From the NCBI RefSeq assembly GCF_019703515.2, contig NC_059356.1, positions 20,961,197 through 21,025,196 of the forward strand: a DNA stretch of 64,000 nt. The letters run 5' to 3'. A program made the translations under genes and the position numbers. The stretch comes from Myxocyprinus asiaticus. Lineage: Eukaryota; Chordata; Actinopteri; Cypriniformes; Catostomidae. Numbering within the stretch: position 1 is the first letter of the stretch; every line of letters begins with the position of its first letter. Shown one piece after another: positions 54,801 through 64,000 of this stretch. The notes under the pieces are model-generated. The model did no database searches, was not told where the DNA came from, and saw nothing but the letters and a program-made list of their open reading frames with translations.

Positions 54801-55396
54801 GAGTTTAAATAATTTTATTAGCTTATTTGTAGGGATCGCACAGTGAGCAGAGAAGTAGTAAAGATGACTCTCAATACCCAGATGAGCGGTCTGATATGAG
54901 GATGTGCGGTTGTAACTAGGATATATCAGACCACTAGATGCCGCCATTGACCAATCAGAATATAGTATTCCAGAGAGCCGTGTAATAAAGATAAATAATG
55001 CAGGACATCATATCAGTTATCAGCCATAACATAAATTATCCTTTTGTGGTATAGACCAAAATTTCTATATCGGTGCATCCTTAATTCACTTCCTCACTCT
55101 TTCTGTTTCTGTCTATTTCTCTCAGAGCATCACTCTTCCTGTCTAAGATGCGGTCGTTTGCCCGCAGTAGTCCTGTAATGGCATGCTATAGCGAGGAGGA
55201 CTCTGAGGAGATCATCACTCGAGCTCATGAACTTATTAACTTGCTCAAGTTACCAAATGTGGCTCAGTTTGTCCTGGCCTCTTCAGCAGGAGGTGACAGT
55301 CCCCGCTGGCACAGAGACACCAACGCCTCACTTCCTCAGGGCATGAGGGCAGTCAGCAGACTCCTCCACAGACAGTCTAGCTTCCTGGCCACATAA
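42774..55396 (+). CDS. ap5z1: AP-5 complex subunit zeta-1 (17 coding exons, complete)
   Basis: Join 42774-42814, 42951-43088, 44095-44281, 44356-44500, 44990-45102, 45210-45378, 49190-49330, 49446-49483, 50015-50177, 50261-50439, 51847-51989, 52242-52394, 52566-52677, 52837-52934, 53130-53262, 53348-53562, 55126-55396: 2439 nt, 812 residues plus stop. All introns are GT-AG and the frame closes throughout. Human AP5Z1 is of similar length (about 807). Family signatures include [23 protein letters not shown] [29 protein letters not shown]-type [59 protein letters not shown] and [12 protein letters not shown]. The protein is an alpha-solenoid adaptor subunit acting with SPG11 and SPG15 on late endosomes/lysosomes; human loss causes spastic paraplegia SPG48 (family knowledge). 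Confidence 0.95.
43141..43371. repeat. Angel-like MITE, degraded
   Basis: The left arm 'aaatgaaaatttcccctcatgtcgtttcaaa' and right arm 'gttcattttcagtgaacaatcccttt' resemble the foldback family at 43392-44082. The left terminus is eroded. Confidence 0.5.
43392..44082. mobile_element. Angel-like foldback element with long inverted arms and TTAA flanks
   Basis: The left terminus AGGGATAGTTCACCCAAAAA and right terminus TTTTTGGGTGAACTATCCCT are exact complements. The arms extend about 120 bp with small differences (through 'tttactcaccctcatgccatccca' and the 'aacacaaatgaagattttta' block). TTAA lies at both edges (43392-43395 and 44079-44082), consistent with TTAA target duplication. No transposase inside 683 bp. 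Confidence 0.82.
44095..44281 (+). CDS. ap5z1: ap5z1 coding exon 3, acceptor abutting a transposon end
   Basis: Encodes [20 protein letters not shown] through [10 protein letters not shown]. The acceptor catctccatcag is 12 bases beyond the TTAA flanking an Angel-like element, so much of the pyrimidine tract (CTATCCCTTT) is the transposon terminus. Confidence 0.92.
44501..44989. other. ap5z1 intron 4
   Basis: No recognised repeat or gene; ends with the acceptor tatatctag. Confidence 0.5.
45895..46235 (+). repeat. Probable L2-like LINE 3' tail
   Basis: Contains 'gagcctggtttctcccaagg', 'ttccttgccacagatgcctttggcttgctcactgggg' and ends 'gtgttgtgaaaagcgctatacaaataaa'. This 3' end is common to an L2-related repeat in fish genomes (recognised from memory). 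No coding part. Confidence 0.5.
46391..47274. mobile_element. Tc1-type element with ACCGATCAGCCACAACATT ends, split by a SINE
   Basis: The left end 'aaccgatcagccacaacattt' and right end 'aatgttgtggctgatcggtg' are inverted repeats flanked by TA. About 450 bp of its own sequence remains. The HAmo-like SINE occupies 46427-46866, right after the left terminus. Confidence 0.72.
46427..46866 (+). repeat. tRNA-derived SINE (HAmo-like), copy 2
   Basis: Head GGGGCCTGGGTAGCTTAGCA with A box, B box AAGTTCAAATCC at 46481-46492, long body, and a poly(A)-like tail at 46849-46866. Same family as 11877-12312 (opposite strand). B-box changes relative to copy 1 (GAGTTCGAATCC) suggest it is no longer a strong pol III promoter. 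Confidence 0.85.
47374..47580 (+). repeat. V-SINE-like element
   Basis: tRNA-like head (GGTGGCATAGTGGACTAAAG, B box GGTTCAATCCCC), the conserved core 'ccttgagcaaggcacttaac' known from V-SINEs, and a 3' tail 'gtaagtcgctttggataaaagcatctgcc' shared with L2-type LINEs, which would supply its reverse transcriptase. Confidence 0.83.
47658..49069. repeat. Direct repeat pair: 47658-47748 and 48979-49069
   Basis: About 90 bp is repeated in the same orientation about 1.3 kb apart: 'ccagacttttgactggtagtgta' followed by 'atatgccattccgaacatacc' (first copy with small differences). Each begins with the Tc1 terminus described at 45850-47693. The intervening sequence includes 48470-48600, rich in CCGTGCCGAGAA-type inverted motifs that may be the ends of another MITE. 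Confidence 0.5.
49446..49483 (+). CDS. ap5z1: ap5z1 coding exon 8, 38-nt microexon
   Basis: Between acceptor ttcaatacag and donor GTGAGC. Encodes [13 protein letters not shown] (first codon split with exon 7), matching the basic segment between the RLIEQS and LVEAV-like blocks of the family. Easy for gene predictors to miss. Confidence 0.85.
49484..50014. other. ap5z1 intron 8
   Basis: No recognised element; acceptor tcttttgtacag. Confidence 0.5.
50460..50620. repeat. Angel-like half element
   Basis: 'taaaggatagtttaaccaaaatt' followed by 'tcttctgcggaacacaaaagaagg' matches one arm of the Angel-like family; the partner arm was not found. Confidence 0.4.
50660..51763. mobile_element. hAT-like non-autonomous element in ap5z1 intron 10
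   Basis: The left end TAGGGCTGTTGAAATGAACT and right end complementing TAGTGCTGTCAGTCAATCAA share the TAGGGCTGTCA terminus common among fish hAT elements, and both subterminal regions carry 'gattaat' repeats. The flanking octamers (acgttttt and cttatttt) agree only partly, so the target duplication is decayed or the ends are slightly off. Confidence 0.55.
53721..54229. mobile_element. Internally deleted Tc1-like element in ap5z1 intron 16
   Basis: The left end CTGTGCAAAAGTTTTAGGCA and right end TGCCTACGATTTTTGCACAG are inverted repeats flanked by TA (53719-53720 and 54230-54231). The sequence at 53860-54075 is the antisense of a Tc1 transposase C-terminus; the rest of the gene is missing. 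Confidence 0.72.
54457..54578. repeat. Strong foldback hairpin
   Basis: The arms 54457-54485 and 54550-54578 (TGTACAG-x-CAGCCAGTTGTTATTGCAAAA) are complementary over 29 bases with one mismatch, with a 64-base loop. Probably a foldback MITE end; similar AT-rich sequence continues to about 54990. Confidence 0.72.
55126..55396 (+). CDS. ap5z1: ap5z1 last coding exon
   Basis: Acceptor tttctctcag. Encodes [49 protein letters not shown] and [12 protein letters not shown], stop TAA 55394-55396. Possible poly(A) signals are ATTAAA at 55654 and AATAAA at 55791. Confidence 0.93.
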
Positions 55397-55835
55397 AGCC
55401 TGCCTAGGAAGCTGTTTTCTAAATAACTATGTGTAATAATGAGAGAGAGACTCTTTCTATAAGATTAAAAGTGGGAGTGAAAGAACAAGAGATGCAAAGC
55501 ACAGCACTTCATCATGAGTTTCAGTTCTGCCGAGCACAGGCTTGCCCTGTGAACTACTGTTCACTGACAAACATGGGATCAAGACACGACAGATTTATGA
55601 TTTATTCCTTGATTTATTCAAATGATTGTCATAGACGAATGGAAATTATGGAAATTAAATCAACACTGTATGTGTGCCATTTGTGATTAGAAAAAAAAAA
55701 ACAATCAAAACTGTTAAAATAGAACATAGATCAATTGTTTGTTTATTTTCAGTTAAAAGTCAGTTATCTTGAAAGTCTTCATCAGTCACAAATAAAAAAT
55801 AAACAAATAGGTATAAAATGAAGACAGATTACAAA

Positions 55836-57031
55836 AAGTTCACCCAAAACTGAAAATTCTATCATGTGCTTTTTCAAACTTCCAGGGATATGCAAGATCC
55901 AAGGGTTGTAGGCTTCAGTGACGTCAAACCTGGGGCAATGCTTCTCTGTGCACCAAGTTTTAATATGTGCATGTGCGAGTGATAGTTGAAGATTTTCAGT
56001 TAATAATGAACTGAATTTCTGTCTGTTCCTCACATAAAGCTATCGTATAGCCTCAGAAGTCTTGGCTTTTTTCTGGGGGTCTTACTGGGGAAACGAATGT
56101 GGGTGGGACTTCTGCAGGAAGTCGTTCTATAGCATTCCCTAGCTCTGGCTACAGTCATTTTAAACCCTGTTTACAGCTGGTAATAAGACACGTTTCGGAT
56201 GATCCGATTGGCAAATGGTCAGCGCTAAATATAGTTGTAAACGGGTGCAAAATGTTTTGTGATTGGATCACAAAAAACATACAGAGGTAGTCAAAAACCA
56301 CATCGCATTTGAGGTTTAAAACATCGTTCTGCAGCGAAGCACCACCTCTCACCTGTTAATCACCCGCCGAACAAAAGTTTAAACTTAATGTGGATTTAAA
56401 ATAAAATTACCATCCTATTGAAAAACTTGAAAAAGCGATTACATGCCCAAGGATGAGAACTTCATGGTTCTTCCCCAGTGTGTCGGTCTGATTCGAACAT
56501 GCAAGGTGACAAGATGACTAACACACATCTGAAGCTGAACTAAGACAGGAACGCCACAAAAACAACCAATAATTTTGTTGTGTTTGTGCTTAGATTAAAT
56601 CTCAACTGCATCTGGGAGAAACAGCGCACTGGTTTTGTCCGCACTTTCTTTGTTTTTATTTTTTGCAGTTTATTATCGTTCAGTAACAAACTGATGTAGT
56701 GATTGATGTATGTCATCATGAAATCATACACGCTCTCCTCAAAATCCCAGCACCGCAACAAAAGAATGAATGGACGTATTCCGCAACAACAGCTGTTTAC
56801 TTGACAAAGGAAGTAGCACCCACATTTCTCGATAAGCAACACAGGACGTAGGAAAAAGGTGCATAGTACACAAGTCGTATGTACTACTTTTATGGTGCTT
56901 TTTTTGTCCTTTTGGAGCTTTGCAGCCCCTGGTCACTGCTGCTTTTATTGCGTAAAAGGCATCATAAATATGAAACCTCCTTTTGTGCTGCACGGAAGAA
57001 AGTGACAGTTTTGTGTGAACTATCCCTTTAA
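55836..57031. mobile_element. Element with Angel-type termini, downstream of ap5z1
   Basis: The left end AGTTCACCCAAAACTGAAAA and right end TGACAGTTTTGTGTGAACTA plus TCCCTTTAA are inverted repeats. About 1.2 kb interior without coding capacity; it may contain other nested MITEs (for example 56155-56390). Confidence 0.55.
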
Positions 57032-57542
57032 CAAATGTTTCGGGTGCTTTTTGTGAAATTAATATGGCATTATGACAAAATGAGTCAATCAAAATTTTAC
57101 ATTCATAGTCAGTGCTAAAATACATTTTGTTTTTGTTGTATACAATCTTAAAATATATATCAAATATAATCTAAAACACAACTGCAGTTGCTGGATACAA
57201 GGCATTCATTGAACAGAGCATAGCTTGGCAACAAATGTGAACACATCAAGAACTGCCACAGAATAAGCAACACTTGTCGTTTCAAGTAACACTGAAAATG
57301 ACAAGTTATAGTTGCAAGATTTGTTTTACTCTGCACAAGAATTTAATCAGAATTCACTGTTTGTAAAGTAAAAAATGTCAATCTTACTGGGTTTTACAAA
57401 AAGGTTGTACATCCAAGATAGTTTCAAAAGTCAGCAAGGGCTCTTGTGAAATGTAAAGCATGACTGGTTCCCAATTAAAAAATAAAGTAGCTCTGTGGGA
57501 GTTGAATTGAACTTTGTGGAATATTTAATCACATGTGGAAAA
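57032..57542. other. Spacer, nothing recognised
   Basis: AT-rich; no feature supported. Confidence 0.45.
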
Positions 57543-59107
57543 TACAGTGCATCCGGAAAGTATTCACAGCGCTTCACTTTTTCCACATTTTGTTATGTTA
57601 CAGCCTTATTCCAAAATGGATTAAATTCATTATTTTCCTCAAAATTCTACAAACAATACCCCATAATGACAACGTGAAAGAAGTTTGTTTGAAATCTTTG
57701 CCAATTTATTAAAAATAAAAAACGAAAAAAATCACATGTACATAAGTATTCACAGCCTTTGCCATGACACTCAAAATTGAGCTCAGGTGCATCCTGTTTC
57801 CACTGATCATCCTTGAGATGTTTCTACAACTTGATTGGAGTCCACCTGTGGTAAATTCAGTTGATTGGACGTGATTTGGAAAGGCACACACCTGTCTATA
57901 TAAGGTCCCACAGTTAACAGTGCATGTCAGAGCACAAACCAAGCCATGAAGTCCAAGGAATTGTCTGTAGACCTCCGAGACAGGATTGTATCGAGGCACA
58001 GATCTGGGGAAGGGTACAGAAAAATGTCTGCAGCATTGAAGGTCCCAATGAGCACAGTGGCCTCCATCATCCATAAATGGAAGAAGTTTGGAACCACCAG
58101 GACTCTTTCTAAAGCTGGCCGCCTGGCCAAACTGAGCGATCGGGGAAGAAGGGCCTTAGTCAGGGAGGTGACCAAGAACCCGATGGTCACTCTGACAGAG
58201 CTCCAGCGTTTCTCTTTGGAGAGAGGAGAACCTTCCAGAAGAACAACCATCTCTGCAGCACTCCACCAATCAGGCCTGTATGGTAGAGTGGCCAGACGGA
58301 AGCCACTCCTCAGTAAAAGGCACATGACAGCCCGCCTGGAGTTTACCAAAAGGCACCTGAAGGACTCTCAGACCATGAGAAACAAAGATTGAACTCTTTG
58401 GCCTGAATGGCAAGTGTCATGTCTGGAGGAAACCAGGCAACACTCATCACCTGGCCAATACCATCCCTACAGTGAAGCATGGTGGTGGCAGCATCATGCT
58501 GTGGGGATGTTTTTCAGCGGCAGGAACTGGGAGACTAGTCAGGATTGAGGGAAAGATGAATGCAGCAATGTACAGAGACATCCTTGATGAAAACCTGCTC
58601 CAGAGTGCTCTGGACCTCAGACTGGGGTGAAGGTTCATCTTCCAACAGGACAATGACCCTAAGCACACAGCCAAGATAACAAAGGAGTGGCTACGGGACA
58701 ACTCTGTGAATGTCCTTGAGTGGCCCAGCCAGAGCCCAGACTTGAACCCAATTGAACATCTCTGGAGAGATCTGAAAATGGCTGTGCACTGATGGAGCTT
58801 GAGAGGTCCTGCAAAGAAGAAAAAAATAGGTGTGCCAAGCTTGTAGCATCATACTCAAAAAGACTTGAGGCTGTAATTGGTGCCAAAGGTGCTTCAACAA
58901 ATTACTGAGCAAAGGCTGTGAATACTTATGTACATGTGTTTTTTTTTTTTGCAAAGATTGCAAACAAACTTCTTTCACGTTGTCATTATGGGGTATTGAT
59001 TGTAGAATTGAGGAAAATAATGAATTTAATCCATTTTAGAATAAGGCTGTAACATAACAAAATGTGGAAAAAGTGAAGCGCTGTGAATACTTTCTGGATG
59101 CACTGTA
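57543..59107 (+). mobile_element. Tc1-like transposon, full length, inactivated
   Basis: Termini CAGTGCATCCGGAAAGTATT (57545) and AATACTTTCTGGATGCACTG (to 59105) with TA on both sides (57543-57544, 59106-59107). The terminal repeats continue for about 80-100 bp with few differences. The element is 1561 bp and carries a plus-strand transposase gene. Confidence 0.9.
57946..58905 (+). pseudogene. Tc1-like transposase with lost first catalytic Asp
   Basis: From ATG 57946 the frame is open to about 58390 (MKSKELSVDLRDRIVSRHRS, SIIHKWKKFGTTRTLSKAGR, VARRKPLLSKRHMTARLEF). Around 58378-58396 sequence goes straight from MRNK to IELFG. The intervening LWSDETK-type motif, which holds the first Asp of the DD34E triad, is deleted and the frame shifts. 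Further on, [11 protein letters not shown] and [11 protein letters not shown] (second Asp and Glu) are kept, but TGA stops occur in LRLG-x-RFIF (58628) and AVH-x-WSL (58790). Confidence 0.87.
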
Positions 59108-59610
59108 CATCACATTATCTACTCTGCCTTTCCACAATCCTACAACCTCAAAGAAACATAAGGAAACATTGTGCAACAATTAGAAAGGAACTTTTTAGGT
59201 TACTACAAAATCACAGTAGTAGAAATACTTCAACATAAAATCTGCTCAATGCCAACAACTGTCAATAAATTAACTTCTATCATAAGCGCTAACTGAATCA
59301 AGTTTATAAAACTAAAGACGGTATATGCATCTCTGTTAAAAGATATGGAATGTCATTTTGATAGCGTCGTCTAAGTTTTGTCTGTAAACGCCGACATTTC
59401 GCACAGTACAGTATGTCAACAGCTAAAGACTTCACCTGTTAAAATAGACTGGCCCGAAGGTGCTGAGCTATTAACACACTTTTTTTCCTGAAGATTAGGA
59501 TAAAATAATTCTATATAAAAATAGATTTTAGAAAAACCGTACTAGGACAAACCCATCTATGATTAATATAGAGGGACGAAAAGGCAACTCATGAACAAAT
59601 ACTTTGTCTC
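59108..59610. other. Probable mmd2 3' UTR and spacer
   Basis: Lies just beyond the mmd2 stop on the minus strand. No repeat or clear polyadenylation signal was recognised, so how much is UTR is unknown. Confidence 0.35.
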
Positions 59611-60863
59611 TTATAGATCAGGTCTTCTAGATCCGTCACCTGGTATTTGGATTTGGCTGGTGCCCGGTGCATACAAGTACCTCCAGATGGCGTAATAGTG
59701 TATGCCAGCTCCCACTGCCACAAACACGTGCCAGATGGCATGAGCGAATGGGATGAGGCCATCGCTCTTGAAGAAGACAATTCCCAGGCAGTAGAAGACT
59801 CCGCCCACTGACAGCTCTACTATGCCCTCTCTTTTAGGCTGAAATAACAAGGACATACAGTTAAAACCGGTCACTTTCCACAGCTAAACTGTACAAAATG
59901 ACACTACTTATATTACAAAACACTATATCTGACTATAATAATAGGAAAGAAGGTATGCCTAATGTTACTATATTTTAAACAGAGATAAGATGCACATGCT
60001 TAAGTGACAGTCACTTGTACCATTGACAGAAGAACAATTGCAGGCACAGCTCCCATGGCAGTGTAGCACAGTAAGTCTAGTATTTTGTTCCTGAAACACA
60101 ACAGAGCCATTTTAAAGTCAACATGAAACAATATTTGCAAGTTTGCAAACCATTTTACTTCCATAATCTAACGCATTTCCAAGTGATACAAGATATTCGA
60201 TGAGAAAAAAAAGTTACGGTACTCGTGGACTCAATTTTATCCTTTAGAAATTGATAGGATGTAAAAAGTGCCATTTTCAGTGGTGGAGCTCTGAACATTT
60301 TGATAAAACTGTAACAAGCACAAAAATCTTTTTTTATGGAATAATGTACACTGATAAATCATGCACAATAAGTCCAGGAATGAGTATTAAGAAAGTAAAT
60401 GCTGCCAATTTTGATTTCATGTTTACATCAAAGATATTCTGAGCTGGGTAGATAATATTCAGTTAAATAGTTTATAACTGCTTGCGATGCATTTATACAA
60501 ACATATACATTTTTTACAGAATTAATTAATCATATTTTAGCTATCAACCACATTTAATCATCCACTAACAAAGTGGAAGCCTACTTTTCATGAAAGAAGA
60601 AGACATAGGCTGAGCCAGCACAGGCCATTATCCACACCAACCAGCGCATGTGAACCGCCCAGGGTCCTAGCTCCCTCAGGTTCAGCCTGCACACAAACAC
60701 ACTTTTATCATAGCTCAGTATCACACACTCATCCCTGTGAGATCCCTGAGGCAGAATGCTGATGGCAGCACATCCATTATGTACTCACCATGGCGCATAA
60801 GATGCAGCTATGAAGAAATAGATCACCATCCTATCACACATGTGGAATCGCTGCTCCACCTTC
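59611..60863 (-). CDS. mmd2: Monocyte to macrophage differentiation factor 2 (PAQR family), last four coding exons
   Basis: Minus-strand exons in order: 60863-60789, 60686-60585, 60090-60021, 59838-59611 (stop TAA). Each has AG acceptor and GT donor, and the frame runs on: [20 protein letters not shown], then [60 protein letters not shown] and [20 protein letters not shown], ending in a hydrophilic tail. These are the C-terminal transmembrane segments of a PAQR seven-pass protein, with the final HAIWH pair that in this family forms part of a metal-binding His set. MMD2 (PAQR10) resides in the Golgi (family knowledge). The 5' exons, carrying the N-terminus and first transmembrane segments, are not in the window. 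MMD is the main alternative; synteny favours MMD2. Confidence 0.9.
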
Positions 60864-62194
60864 CTGTTACAAGACACAAAGCGAGGTCACGGCACTGAAC
60901 CCGAAAAAGATCCAAGATCCTCAGTTATCCTTCACTTTCATTGCATATTTTGCCAATACAATAAAAGTGAATAGTGACTGAGGTAGATCATTCTACCTAG
61001 CATCTCCTTATTTGTTCCACTAAAGAAAGTCATAAAAGTTCGAAATGACATGAGGGTGGGTAAGTGACATAAGAATTATTATTTTTAGGTAAACTATTCC
61101 TTTAACTCATAATTAAAGTCAACTTCTAAATGCATGTAAATGCAAGTTTGAAAAAAAAAAAAAAAAAAAAACTAGCATGTTGCAACCCATGAATACAGAC
61201 CACATTGGAGTCCTGTTCTAGCCTAATTAAACTAATTTTTTTCTTATGGGTTATTTGGAATTGGCAGGGTCATGACTAAATCACCAAAGGAGAATCTGAT
61301 GACTAGCATGAGGAAAACGAACATGAAATGACAATCCCATGTGAATACATCTGCAGTGTAGATGTGGATTTGTCAGAACTGTCTTGTGTGACTTCTCAGG
61401 TGCTTTCCTTAAGAGTCTGTCAGGTGGAATCCAAAGTTCTTTCAGAGTTTTCACTAAACCTGCATTTACAACTGACAGTTGTAATTCTGTTCCTCTTAGC
61501 ACCGAATATGCAAACACACTATAGGCCTACCTATAAAATAAACTGATATTTTACATAATAGCGTAATTATTGCACCATAGACATATGATAAATTTATACA
61601 TTATCACTGCTCAAAGAAAGTCTTCCATGCTGTTTGTATTGAATTGAAAACTATGAAAATGGAACAGGTTTTTGGAAAGAGTCATCAAAGTGATGACTAA
61701 ATAATTGGACACGTGTATGCCAGAAGATGACATATGACTATTTGTTTTCTGTAAATTCAGGGCTCAAGTAGTAAACTTGTTGGGTGGCATTTGTTCTTAT
61801 AGTTCTGAGATGACTGCAACTGTGTTGGATTTAAAATGTTACAAAATGCAAAGCAGATGCATAAATTAAAAGCATTCTTTTTTAAATACTCAGTATCAAA
61901 CACATCCAACATGGCTAATTGAGGAAATCAAAAGGCACTTTATAACGAGCGTGTGTTTAGTCATTCCTGAATTCCCTTAGGCAGAGACATGTTAACCGAA
62001 CTGCACATGCTCCTCCTGATCCTCTCCAGATACTCAAGGATGGATTAAGAACTGAGAGGCCCATGGGCCGGTACACCATGGAGGCCCCCCCATGACGTGT
62101 CATGTGACTACGTTCACTTTTATGCGCTACAGGACGCTTGCCAGATTTGGTTGGATTTTTCAAATTGACGGAAGAAAAGTTTGGAGCAATGTCT
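60864..62194. other. mmd2: mmd2 intron sequence (inferred)
   Basis: No upstream mmd2 exon could be found here. An Angel-like half element is visible at about 60940-61105 (ending 'aggtaaactattcctttaac'), and an A24 tract at about 61148-61171. Otherwise unassigned. Confidence 0.45.
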
Positions 62195-63798
<1,604 letters not shown>

Positions 63799-64000
63799 TA
63801 CAGGTGCATCTCAATAAATTAGAATGTCGTGGAAAAGTTCATTTATTTCAGTAATTCAACTCAAATTGTGAAACTCGTGTATTAAATAAATTCAGTGCAC
63901 ACAGACTGAAGTAGTTTAAGTCTTTGGTTCTTTTAATTGTGATGATTTTGGCTCACATTTAACAAAAACCCACCAATTCACTATCTCAAAAAATTAGAAT
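63799..64000. mobile_element. Left terminus of another Tc1-like element, cut by the window end
   Basis: After TA (63799-63800) begins CAGGTGCATCTCAATAAATT followed by 'agaatgtcgtggaaaagttc'. This is a highly conserved terminus of a fish Tc1 family with long inverted repeats. It appears to have inserted into the right arm of the element starting at 62195. Confidence 0.78.

Noticed and set aside
56100..57125. Possible radil or other gene between ap5z1 and mmd2
   Set aside because: Open frames fall inside an Angel-type element and show no family signature.
61281..61517. Possible upstream mmd2 exon (frame beginning MFAYSVLRG)
   Set aside because: Superficial similarity to an MFA start only; the rest does not match the PAQR N-terminus and no splice signal fits.

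Overview
This window is teleost fish nuclear DNA, most likely from a cyprinid. The genes are split into GT-AG exons that rebuild vertebrate proteins, introns and spacers are packed with fish-type Tc1/mariner, hAT-like and Angel-like DNA transposons, and two copies of a long tRNA-derived SINE resemble the cyprinid HAmo family. Nothing prokaryotic, no CRISPR array and no genuine rRNA or tRNA gene is seen.

Three host genes were rebuilt by hand. (1) foxk1, plus strand, 9 coding exons from 4458 to 33618: a 637-residue FHA plus forkhead transcription factor, reading frame closed across every junction. (2) ap5z1, plus strand, 17 coding exons from 42774 to 55396: an 812-residue zeta subunit of the AP-5 adaptor. 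(3) mmd2, minus strand, convergent with ap5z1: only its last four coding exons (59611-60863) are here, and the 5' part must lie beyond position 64000. The order foxk1 - ap5z1 - mmd2 matches human 7p22 (FOXK1 - AP5Z1 - RADIL - MMD2), but no RADIL exon was recognised between ap5z1 and mmd2.

Layout: 1-630 Tc1-like fragment; 900-2826 LINE; 3127-3548 MITE; 3880-33618 foxk1 with very repeat-rich introns 1, 2 and 5 (nested MITEs, a GGTACC-rich inverted-repeat element, a 1.5 kb hAT-like element with 8-bp target duplication, L1 and L2 fragments, a Ty3/Gypsy chromovirus remnant inside a hAT-like element, a DIRS-type retroelement, a Tc1 fossil); 33619-36460 foxk1 3' UTR; 36893-41748 a four-level transposon nest (Sleeping Beauty-like > Tc1 > L1 fragment > nearly intact Tc1); 42774-55396 ap5z1; 55397-59610 repeats including a Tc1; 59611-60863 mmd2 exons; 62195-64000 one Tc1 interrupted by another.

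I found no convincing new biological system. The points most worth a second look are the nested transposon cluster, the transposon end that abuts and probably supplies the pyrimidine tract of ap5z1 exon 3, the Tc1 copy separated from an open frame by one apparent base, and the DIRS element whose recombinase is interrupted by a MITE close to its catalytic tyrosine. The three host genes act in separate processes (transcription, endosomal sorting, Golgi membrane receptor family); their adjacency is conserved synteny and not a pathway.
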